Below the pieces are notes generated by a model, which saw only the letters and a program-made list of their open reading frames with translations, was not told the origin of the DNA and ran no database searches. A stretch of 64,000 nucleotides of DNA from Garcia nutans. Lineage: Eukaryota; Streptophyta; Magnoliopsida; Malpighiales; Euphorbiaceae. Below are positions 1 to 9,773 of the stretch, piece by piece; positions within the stretch are counted from its first letter, which is position 1, and each line of letters opens with the position of its first letter. The DNA lies in the NCBI GenBank assembly GCA_947685225.1, contig CANTUV010000026.1, forward strand, positions 59,047,501 to 59,111,500. The letters are read 5' to 3'. Both the position numbers and the translations under genes were made by a program.

Positions 1-2270
1 TGAGGAAGAAGGTGAACATTTTAGGGAAGAAAGTGAACGAAGGGTGTTATTGTAATTTTATGGTTCATATCAGTAGACAGGGGCGGAACGATTAGCTCCA
101 CCTCTACGGCTCCACGCCTCCACCGGCATCTCTCGTTCTGATTGAGTTGCAGACTGTTTGCAGCGAGGGTAGACGAACCCCTCGCTGCAAATAACTTTAT
201 TTTTTTATAAATTAGTCTCTGGCGAAACGACATCGTTTCGTTAGGAATAAATTAAAAAAAAAATTTGACCCAGTAAAACGACGCCGTTTCGATTGGGCCA
301 GTTTAAAAATTAAAAATGTGTTGCGTTAAAACGCAGTTTCTTTCTCCTCTTTTCCTCTCATTTTTCTCTCTCCTCCTTCCCTCCCCAAGCCAAAACAGCC
401 ATCACTCACCAGCAACCCAGACAGCTCCACTGCCGTCGGTAAATTTTGATAGCTCTCGGTAAATTTTGATTCCATTACTGTCAATAGACATTACTGCATT
501 CACACACGTTAGGAGCGTGCAGTATCAACAATCTACCACTTCAGCGTACATGGAGTAAATTATTATAAAAATATAAGTTTGAGGGTTAAATCGATTAATT
601 AAATAATAGAAGAAATAAAATTACTAATTTTATTAAGTTTAAGAGATGAAAAATATATTAAATATTAAATATATTTAATAATTTTATTAGTTATGTATAT
701 TTTAATATTTTAAAATTATATAATTTTATTTATATATTATCAATATATTTTTTAATTTATTAATATATATTTTTTTTACGTTAAAAAAACAGTAGCCAGT
801 GAAAACTTTACTGAAATAGGAAGCTAGACAAGATAATCAACAGAAATAGGCTCTAGAAAAACTTTCATAATATGGCCAAAATAAAACAAGTTGAGCAGAA
901 ATTAAGTTTATCCCTATCAAAAAACAGTCATAACTTGACTGGGAGCTATAAATAAAATTGGTTGAAAGACTTCATGGAAAGGACAAGGGTAAAAACACAC
1001 AAGTCTCACTATAAAGATGGGTCTAGAACAGCCCATAAAGCCATGAACAAAACTCCTTTACAAAATATAGTATTGAGCCAACAAGAAGGCTAACTGAATC
1101 CAGACAAAAAATACCACAACGTTCAAAAAAGAACCCCAAAACATAAAAAGCCTTGCCCAAAATGATAATGATGATAAAGATTGAATAGCTTTTGACCTAG
1201 CTATCGATGTCGAACTCTGGTTATAAAAGCTTTGAAAACCAGGACAAATCAACCAGCTCCTCTTCAAAAATTTTCATCTTATAAAATCTGACTCTTCTTG
1301 GCAGAAGTTACATATATCACCGGAAGTCATGGTGAACGGACCAAAATAGGGCCAAACTCTGGATTTTATTATTAATATTTTCTCAAGGTTTTAATCCTCA
1401 AAAACAAAAGCCACTATAAAGGTGAAAATCAAAATAAGCCTGTTAAATGCTACATCTAGAACTAAAAAACCGAAACCGCAAAGTTATTAGAAAATAATTG
1501 ATAGAATAAGCAAAAAAAAAAATTTAGTCTATATGAGACTAAAATCGAAGGGAAAAGGAGGGATTTCTAAACAGAGAAAATAAGCATGCTAATATATGGG
1601 TATTCTATTTTATTTTTAAATGTTTTTATCTGCTTCAATAACAATAATTAATTAATATCAAAAAATATAATAACCTAAAAATGTAATAATATTTAAAAAT
1701 AATTTAAGGATAATTAGTGTAAGATTTATTTGTAATATTTAAATTGATTATTTCATGATAAGATGTGATTTGTAAATTATAATGAGAACCCACAATGTGT
1801 GTTGGGTCGGTGAACGACAGTCGTAAATTCGAACTACGAGTCGCTAGTCAAGTTCAATTATTGACGATGGAATATGAAACGGGAAGCTGTAGGAAATCGA
1901 CAACTGGGCATCAGGGGGGTGAACGACGGCGTGTTAAACGAACTGAATGTCGCCGAGAATTATACCCTAGCAAAAGACAGCCTGTGTTTAACTTCACGTT
2001 GTAAAATTCAGACTCGAGCTGTCAGTTCAAACGTCGTTTGCAAGATAAGAGTCGTATTATTGTGCGACAGCAATCTCGAACTGAACGAGCTCAGGCCTTG
2101 GGATTGGGCCGACGGACATTTCATCGATGGGTTTAGGCCTCAAATTGAACAATGGCTGCGATTGCCAACTCAGTTCAAAGATATGAAACGGCGTCGTGTA
2201 ATCTAACGAATTCAAATCGATGCATTGCAGTTTCTGACTTTGGTCCAAAACCCTAAACTCTGCTCCGGCG
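1..2270. other. Non-coding region upstream of the methyltransferase pseudogene
   Basis: No supported gene. The first 480 bases are less AT-rich than what follows and hold a perfect hairpin (157-191), two copies of a near-palindromic AAACGAC-x-x-CGTTTCG motif (about 222-240 and 276-292) and a CT-rich stretch (340-385) like a plant 5' leader. Positions 550-780 are AT-rich. On the minus strand at about 1058-1340 there is a 69-codon open frame rich in hydrophobic residues. It could be a remnant of a retroelement, but I cannot assign it. Positions 1770-2270 are again GC-richer and probably hold the old promoter and leader of the next gene. Confidence 0.5.
157..191. repeat. Perfect 13-bp inverted repeat (hairpin)
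   Basis: The arm TTTGCAGCGAGGG (157-169) is exactly complementary to CCCTCGCTGCAAA (179-191), with a 9-nt loop between. The stem is GC-rich, which is striking in this AT-rich DNA. It may be the inner part of a small element or a structured RNA leader; no function is shown. Confidence 0.8.
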
Positions 2271-5200
2271 ATGGCGGACCCAACGCTCGAGCCTACTGTA
2301 GCTCCGGGCCTCCATTTGGTCTCTGCATTCATCGCCATGGAGCCCTCTGATTCCTTAATATCAATGGCAAGGTAATTTCAATACTTTGGTTCACTTTAGC
2401 ATCAATTAACTACATATACATATGCAATTGCCATGAGACTGGAACTGATGGATTTATTTGCTTTATGCATGTGTTGGATTGACTGAAAAGCAGAAAATGT
2501 GGAGGAGGAATTGTTACAGTGAGAGTACAGAGGTTTATTTGGGACTATTGCATAAGCGAAGTGGTAAGTAGTTGTCATTATATGCATCACAAGTTATAAT
2601 GGTGAAAATTGAACTTAACTGCAAATTTGATGTTTATGATCTGATTGGAATTGGATTGGAAAAAAAATTAAAAGCAAAAGATTTTTGGAAATTAAAAAAT
2701 ATTTGGTGATTAGTAGGACTTGTTTCACGATCACAAAGCTTGGTTCAGTTTGTGAATAATGCAGATTGAATATTGCAGATTGGAAAACGTAATGCACCTT
2801 ATTTGAAGAATTTTGTGAAGAAGCTTATATTTGAGATTGAATCATGCCATAACAACGTGTTGGATGAATTATATGAGCAATATATGGTTATTACATGACT
2901 TCATTGAAGGTAAGGCGTCTGTTTGAGGAAGCACTTCATATTGTGTTAATTGTCATGCTTAAGTAATTGGATTATGTTTCAACTTTGATCTGTGTCCTGT
3001 TAGGGTGATATTTCAGGCAAAGGAACAAAGATCTGCTAATGCATTTCTTTTCTTTTTCCTGATGGTAGTAAGTATTGTCATGTGATGTTGGTGCATTGGT
3101 TCTTTATATTATAGTTATCCACATCTGCTCTTAGTTAATTCATGATTTGGCATTTCTAGGATGTTATTGCCCAAAATCGAGAAAACTGGTGGTTCCATTG
3201 CATTGTTCGCTCAACATGCTTGAAGGAGACACTGGGTATACTTCATTTCTGTTCAGTGTAATTTTTGCTCTAGATAACTAGAGTTAGCTTCATCATCTTT
3301 AGCGAGCAGTATGCCAAACATTTTTTTTACATCATATCCATGTGTCATAAGAAAAATCTCTACTTTCTGACTCTTTTTGTATTTCAAATGCTGCCTAGGA
3401 AACCAATAAACTGATATATGTTTGTCCCTATTGGCATGTTTTATGTAGGTGTGCTATTTGGCCCTCAAGTCTGTACTTGTCAGAGTTTATACTTTCTTTT
3501 CCAGATATGTTCTCCAATAAATCATGTTTTGAGGTAAATTACATGCATAAGCAAGTATGTGCTTATCGTATTTGAACCATAAATTTTGGTTTATTCAAGG
3601 TTATTTATCAATAATTAATTTGTTGTTGCTTTTGGCCAACCCCTGTTATGATAATACTTAATCTTAGTTCATATAACATTATACTCTACATTCTTCTTCC
3701 ATTTATTGAACACATCAAATTTATTATTCTTGTCATATTTTTAACTTTTTATCCCTTTGGTGCCAACAGAACTTTACTTTTTCCATTTTATACTTGTTCA
3801 AATGGTTTAGCTTACCCAAAATTGAATGCAGATTGGTTCTGGTGTTGGTTTGGCTGGAATCTGTCTTTCTCATGTAAAAGCTTCCAAGGTGAGTTATTTC
3901 AGTATTATGTGCTATCAGTGTTGATAGCATTGAAAGAATTACATTTTTCCCAATATTCCTTCTTGACTCAATATTTATTTGCTATTTTTGCTAATTCTCA
4001 ATTGGGTGTATGGTCTGGTTTGAAAAATTGATCTTGTCTAAGAAGAACACAACTTTGGAGTCTAAACATTACGAGGCTTAAAGTTGTGGTTTAAAAGTTA
4101 ATTGCTGGAAACACTAGGGTTGACTGGGACACAGTGAGGTTATTTTGGCTTAAGTATGAACAGGAGGGAGGCTGATCATCTATCTCCTTCTGATGTTTGT
4201 TCCTCATTTCCCTTTTTGCTTTTTCTGTTTTTATTATTCTTTTATTGATTTTCAGTAATCCATACAGTATATTAGGTAAAGCTTAAGATTTAATAAAACC
4301 AATTAGATGTTACCAAGGCGCCCTACTGAAATGTAGGATACATAGTTTTTCCTCCATTGTTATTGGAATTTGCAGTGCCTGATATAATGAAGAATGTAAT
4401 TGAAATATCTGTGCATTTGATACTGGTTACATTAAGCGATGGTGACTTGTCAACTTTAGCTAACATGAAGCTTAATTTGGAGTTGAACCAACTAAGAGCT
4501 GTCAGTGACATGCCAGAAAGATCTGCTCAAGATCTAAATACGGTGAGTATTAAAGTTCTTAGTTGTGGTTATCTTCCTTGCTAGGCAGCTATTTGTTTTG
4601 ATAATTGAGATCCATTTTAATTGTATTTTGCTTTTAATTTTTCTCCTCAAGTTATGATTTTGGACTGCCATTATCGTGTGATAATGGAATAGCTTAAGGA
4701 ATTATTGCATATTTATATGTAGAAGATATAAAGCTATTAAGCAGTCACTGACATATGGATCCCTTCCTCCATCTAATGGTTTTTTAATTTAAGCAACTAG
4801 TTGAATGTATTTTGTAGTCTTTCACACATTTTTTTCTCTCGATGAGGGAATGATAAGCTAATCAATTGGATGCTTAATAAATCTTTTCATTTTATTTGTA
4901 TATGCAAAGTACACCGGGCATCTCTGAGATGTGTAGGGGATTTACTCACAAAAAGGAAAACATATCTCTGGAAGTGCAATTTTGCTTCAGATTTTGTGGG
5001 TATTTTCCTTAGATCCTTTGGGAGTTCAATAAAGATCATAACCAAGCAGTGATTATAGGAAATGCTTATACAGAAAACAGGCAAAAGCTGAAATGGACAA
5101 TAAATCTCAGGTGAAATGCATTCATCTGCCTTGGGAATCTGCCGCAAAGACTGAACTTCAGGAGTTCATGCCTGAGATTGTGTGAGTACTGTACTTCTCT

Positions 5201-5873
5201 GCCCATGTACATTTTTCCTCATGCCTGTGCCTGCAGTTAACTGTAAACATTTCACTGTCTAAGAATATCAATTCGGCCAGAACTGGATCCATTTCGTGTG
5301 TGGCATTTGATTCAATATTTTTTTTCTTTTTTTTAATGGAATTGACTGTGCAATTCATTGCTGTACGTCACTGAATCCCCTATCATTGAACTCATAGGTC
5401 TTTTTACAGTTTGGGTGCAGATATAATTTATGATCCGTTATGCCTCCCACATCTTGTTCGCACACTTACTATTCTCTTGAACGAAGCAAAAGCCTGCTCA
5501 GAGTCTCAGCCACAGAAATATTGTGTTGATGTCAAAGTCGGCGGTGTTGATGAAGGGGAAGTTTACCATACCCATGATTTAGATGGATCCGATGCACATA
5601 AGGCTAATCAGATTGGCTGTGAAACCAATCTGTGTCGAATTGAGGGTCTTGATAAAAGTTCTTCAAATGCTGGAATAAAGAAAGGTCCTGTGGCTTATAT
5701 TACCTGTGTTATTCACAATATCGGCACCTTCAGTTATTTTCTCCTGACTTGCAGAGCATTCTAACCTTATGATCACAGACATGACTGAAACACTAAGGCC
5801 ATTGGATTTGCTTCCATACATGCAGTCATATGATAGATCAAGTATACGATTGTTTAGAATCACAGGCAAATAA
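2271..5873 (+). pseudogene. FAM86/EEF2KMT-like protein-lysine methyltransferase, disabled
   Basis: Ten exons can be followed: 2271-2371, 2494-2563, 2779-2909, 3004-3064, 3160-3235, 3449-3533, 3832-3888, 4426-4542, 5111-5181 and 5410-5873. They encode the plant FAM86-like family: the N-terminal HLVSAFIAMEPSDSLISMAR, the WPSSLYLSEF segment, the SAM-binding loop GSGVGLAGI, GDLSTLANMKLNLELNQL, HLPWES and the catalytic-fold segment GADIIYDPLCLPHLV. Relatives of this family methylate a lysine of elongation factor 2. Lesions are visible. Exon 3 has two extra bases near 2883-2889, giving TGA before MTSLK. Exon 4 has TAA (about 3035) where the family has a lysine, between IC and ISFLF. The exon-8 acceptor before 4426 reads TG instead of AG. 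Near 5745-5755 the frame shifts, so the C-terminal ITDMTETLRPLDLLPYM reads in another frame. I infer a pseudogene. Sequencing error is possible but unlikely for all four. Confidence 0.8.
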
Positions 5874-7452
5874 CAACTCTGCTTGTGTGTTTTGTTTTTG
5901 TATCTCGTTAGTCCTTAAAACATATCTATATCTGTACTATTCTATATTCCTAATCTACAGAACAATTATTTTCCAGGCAAGAGAATGTGACTTTGGATTC
6001 TAATAATTATTGCTGTCGGATTGAAATCGAATAACTCAATTTGTGAATAATGAACAACGATGTGGAGATTTATTTGTTTCATGATTTATCATGATTTCAT
6101 AATATATGGTATGATTTAAGCTTTTGTTTGTTTGAACTTCTGTTTTCATCTCGTTATTTTTCATGTTAATCTCTCTGTTTAAAAATCATAAATTTTAGAG
6201 AGTTTTTTTTAAACCACCTTGGTGATTTTCATAGTTTTATAACCTATTTTTTATTCTTACAACCTACTAAAATTTTATAAAATATCATCAAATAAAGTAA
6301 AATATTTAATTAATCATATTAAATCATACCATTTTTTTTTAATATGATAAATAATATTTACAATACCTCATAATATTATATTATACTATACTATATGTTA
6401 TTAAATTATATTGCCAATTATCTAAATATATGAGTAAGTCTATATTCTTTTTATTAAGATAAATATATAATGTGTACTCTTATTTAGGGGTGAGACTATG
6501 TGTATTTGAAGGGGGGCAACCGTCTTTTTTGAAATTTTTTTTATATACATGTATTTATATATGGTATTTATATTATTTATAATATATATAGTATTTTTAT
6601 TATATTGCCCCTCTTTAAATTTATATTATTTTTAATATATATATATATATATGATATTTTTATTTTATCTTAAAAAATCTGACTTCGCCCTTGCTCTTAT
6701 TGGAGTTGGAATTTAAAATTTAACTTATTCTAATAAAAGAATTAGGGTAATTGAACCTTATTTAGATCCAATCAAAATATTAAAAAAAAAGGGTTATTTG
6801 TCAACTTGATCGCATGCGATGGTATAAAATAAAATTTGGCTACTGTTCGGTATTTTATTTTATTTTTCTAACAGGTGAAGATAATACAAGTTTTGTGAAC
6901 AAAGCATGCTAATGCTAGTCAGAATATTTAACCAGCCGATGAAAAATGATTTAAAATTTTAATTTAATTTTTTTATTGGAACAACCATTTGTATTGTATA
7001 TGCTAAAAATTACAAATTATTGTTTAGATATTATAATATTGCTATCAAATTCGTTTATGAATTTTTTTTTTTGGCTTTGAGCCTAAATATTTAAATTTAA
7101 TAAAATATTTATACTCAAATGTTAATGCACCTGGATTAAAATTTAAAAAAAAAAATTACCTTTACGCAACGTCGCAAGCGGCAACAAATCATAATTCTCC
7201 ACGAAAACGATTCTCTGACGTGTCCTTTGGAACCCAAAGAGTGATTTTGCTGTCCCAGCGCTTGTCAGAAAGCAGACGCTTTGACACTGTATTTAAGAAA
7301 AACAAAATTTTGTCTAATTTTATAGCGCTCTCTATCCCCTTTCACTCAAGACATTTCGAACTTCCATTGATTCGCTGAACACTCATCATATACAGAAACC
7401 GAAGAAAAGAAGAGAGTATATAAGAAATCATCATTCTTAATAAAATAAAAAA
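5874..7452. other. Intergenic AT-rich DNA with a dispersed repeat
   Basis: No gene is visible. Positions 6483-6700 hold an AT-rich repeat bounded by G/C runs (GGGGGGCAA at about 6511 and TTGCCCCTC at about 6604). It resembles, in inverse orientation, the insert at 7535-7728. Positions 7160-7452 are GC-richer and look like promoter and 5' leader sequence of the small gene that follows. Confidence 0.5.
6483..6700 (-). repeat. Dispersed AT-rich repeat with G/C-run ends, copy 1
   Basis: It shares a CCCTCTTTAAATTTATA core and an (AT)n stretch with the minus strand of the insert at 7535-7728. Termini and target duplication are not clear, so the class is unknown. Confidence 0.45.
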
Positions 7453-8230
7453 ATGGAAGGAAAAAAGAAAGAAGAGATAGAGGTGATTCATTCACGGTCT
7501 GCTCCAAGATCTCTTAGTACTTCCCTCGTATACTCTTTTTTGCTAAGGGGGCAAAGTTAAATTTTTTTTTAGTGAAGGGTGGCAAAATAAAAATATTATA
7601 TATTTTTTTATAAATTTAAAGAGGGTAATTAAATATTTTAAAAATTTTAATAATATATATATATATATAATTAAACAAATAAATAAAAAAAATTCAAAAT
7701 AGAATTTCCACCGTAAATAGCTGCGCCCCTGGATGGACGTGAAGTTGGCAATGGTGAAGTAAGACCTGTAACTAAAAGGTTGCAAAATGCTTACAAAAAG
7801 CTGACAGAAGTATCAGGAGTGACTATTCCAACTTACCAGGTAAGCTAAATGAGAAAGCTCCTACAAAGTATGATCGCTTTTCCAATTCCATTTAAGAAAT
7901 CACATTCAACTTCCATTTTTTCTCCTGTTTTGATCCTAATAGACTAATGATCAGATACTGATATGATCGATTAATCATATTTTTTTTACTATTACAATGT
8001 GAAAAAAAATAATCAATTCTGAATCTATTATTCAGAAAAATATGTATTTATTGCTAGAATTTGATGTGCAGAATTAAATATATAATTAGAATCTGTTGTT
8101 CTCTCTTAAGCTTCCGTAGACAGCCTGCCACTTTTAACGGATCCTACGTCTCTTGTATCTGCAGCCTGAAGATGCAAATGAGCGACTTTTCTTCCAAATA
8201 TTGAAGATTGGAGGATTTTCCAGAGAGTAA
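7453..8230 (+). pseudogene. Small unidentified gene or remnant, interrupted by a repeat
   Basis: An ATG at 7453 opens a frame starting MEGKKKEEIEVIHSRSAPRS. After about 80 nt it runs into a repeat (about 7535-7728). An open exon-like stretch follows, from about 7732 to 7839, including VRPVTKRLQNAYKKLTEVSG and ending at a good donor (CAG|GTAAGC). A further stretch after CTGCAG at about 8165 reads PEDANERLFFQILKIGGFSRE (one residue dropped at its start gives the same frame) and stops at 8228-8230. The frames join cleanly across the second intron. I do not recognise the family. The upstream 250 bases look like a leader. If the repeat lies in an intron the gene could still work, but I found no good acceptor at its edge. 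Coding status is uncertain. Confidence 0.4.
7535..7728 (+). repeat. Dispersed AT-rich repeat with G/C-run ends, copy 2
   Basis: The sequence runs from TTTTTGCTAAGGGGGCAAAG to a terminus near CTGCGCCCCTG. Inside it shares GCAAAATAAAAATATTATAT and TATTTTAAAAATTTTAATAA with the insert in the receptor kinase at 55740-55870. The copy at 6483-6700 is the inverse. It splits the open frames of the small gene at 7453-8230. Confidence 0.55.
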
Positions 8231-9521
8231 ATTTAAATAAACAGCACCCTCTTTATCTTGGGGGATCCGGGGGTTGAGATAATAATAGATATAGCAGAAT
8301 TTTCTTCCTGCTTATTTTATCTAAAGAAAAAAAAATCCCCCATTCAATGTTAATAAATAAGGTTCTGAAATCATCCCTTGTAATAAACTGTAAGAATTAA
8401 AACTGATTGATACAGAAATAAAAATTTTGGCTTCAAATGCATTTTGCTCACCCTTTAAAACATTCATTGTTTTTTTTTCGGAACTAATTCTATCATTCTT
8501 ACTAATGCTTTGTTTGGTTGCTAATTTGCACAAAAGAAATTAAATTTAGTTTAATGAAAGAAATGAGCAGAAAAAAAAAAAAGAAAAGAAATTTCTTTTA
8601 ATGTATTTGGTAATCTTAATTGAATGAGAAAAAATGAGATTTTTTTTTCATTATTTAAATAAATAAATAGACTTATAAAATATATTTTTATAATTTCCTC
8701 TCCCTTTCAATTATTTAGATAGAAAATTATTTTGGCCATCTGAAGAGAATTATTTTCTTAGAAAAATTATATTTTCTCTTTTCAATTAAACAAAACATAT
8801 AAACGATAGAAATTAAAAAAAAATCAATTCTTTTACTTTCATTTCTCTCTAATACCCTCAAAACAAACAATATGTAAATTTTTTTTCTTCTTAATTTGCA
8901 TTTATTATTATTATTATTATTGGGACTAAAATAAGCTTTATTAACCAGCCATAGAAATTACAAAGAAAATTTGGAATTTGCATTTATTTATTATTATTAA
9001 GGTGCTATGTTATTATTGTTATAATGTAAATAAAATAAATTATATTTATATATATTCTCATTCACATTCTATAATTAAATTTAAAATATAAATATATTAA
9101 GCTCGGAGTATATATTAAACAAAAATAAATATTTTGTAATTTTTATATTACAACAAAAATAAAATCCATGCAATAGAAATTAAAGCACATGTGTGCTAAA
9201 GGTATATATTCGAAAAATCCATATATTAATTCAGTTTTTTATATTTATTCAGACCCGCACCTTGCAAGTGTCATTGCTTGTTATATTTTTTCATCAAAGT
9301 AATAATAATAATAATAACACTCTCAGTAAATCCTAAGAGATTGAAATTCCACATTCCTTATGGAAATCCCAATAACATCTTTAAACAGATTGATATTCCA
9401 AATTCCACATGGAAATCCTTAATCCTAATCTAATTACAACAAGAATGACATCTACTGTATAAATATATAAATTGATGTTCGATTAAGCTTCACTTTTGCT
9501 CTGGCTAAAAACCAAGAAATA
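8231..9521. other. Intergenic AT-rich DNA
   Basis: No gene is seen. There are A- and T-runs and a short TTA repeat at 8902-8920. A TATA-like TATAAATA lies at about 9458, 64 bases before the ATG of the next small frame. Confidence 0.5.
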
Positions 9522-9773
9522 ATGGGCAATTGTTGTCAAGAAAATCAGAGAAAAGATTCAAAGAATTTTGTGAAGAAGAGCGAAGAACCTGATGATCTTT
9601 CAATCCATGTCTCTCTATTAATCTACAAACAACTTAACTGGAAAAACAGACTTCGATTTAGTACTCTGTGCAACACAAGCTTGCTCAAAACAATGAATGA
9701 GTGCCAACAATTTATTTTGATGAAATCTGGAGGTGAAATTTTCATGGTTTGCTCTCACTCTATTATTTTGTAG
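9522..9773 (+). CDS. Short F-box-like reading frame, possibly a gene fragment
   Basis: The 83-codon frame starts MGNCCQENQRKDSK. Around residues 24-50 it contains PDDLSIHVSLLIYKQLNWKN and then RLRFSTLCNTSLL, which resembles the start of an F-box domain (leucine-rich, 'QLNWKDRLRFSxVCxxW' style). The F-box tryptophan and any C-terminal repeat domain are missing. F-box proteins are the substrate receptors of SCF ubiquitin ligases. A TATA-like box lies 64 bases upstream. It could be a young short gene, a fragment of a longer F-box gene, or a first exon whose continuation I cannot see. A G at position 2 would allow N-myristoylation, but that is speculative. Confidence 0.35.
   Translation: MGNCCQENQRKDSKNFVKKSEEPDDLSIHVSLLIYKQLNWKNRLRFSTLCNTSLLKTMNECQQFILMKSGGEIFMVCSHSIIL

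Noticed and set aside
1058..1267. Hydrophobic 69-codon minus-strand frame
   Set aside because: It looked like a membrane segment, but there is no ATG-initiated frame of good length and no family match I can defend.
3648..4031. 127-codon open frame on the plus strand
   Set aside because: Only the 3832-3888 part is coding, and in another frame (GSGVGL exon of the methyltransferase). The long frame runs through an intron.
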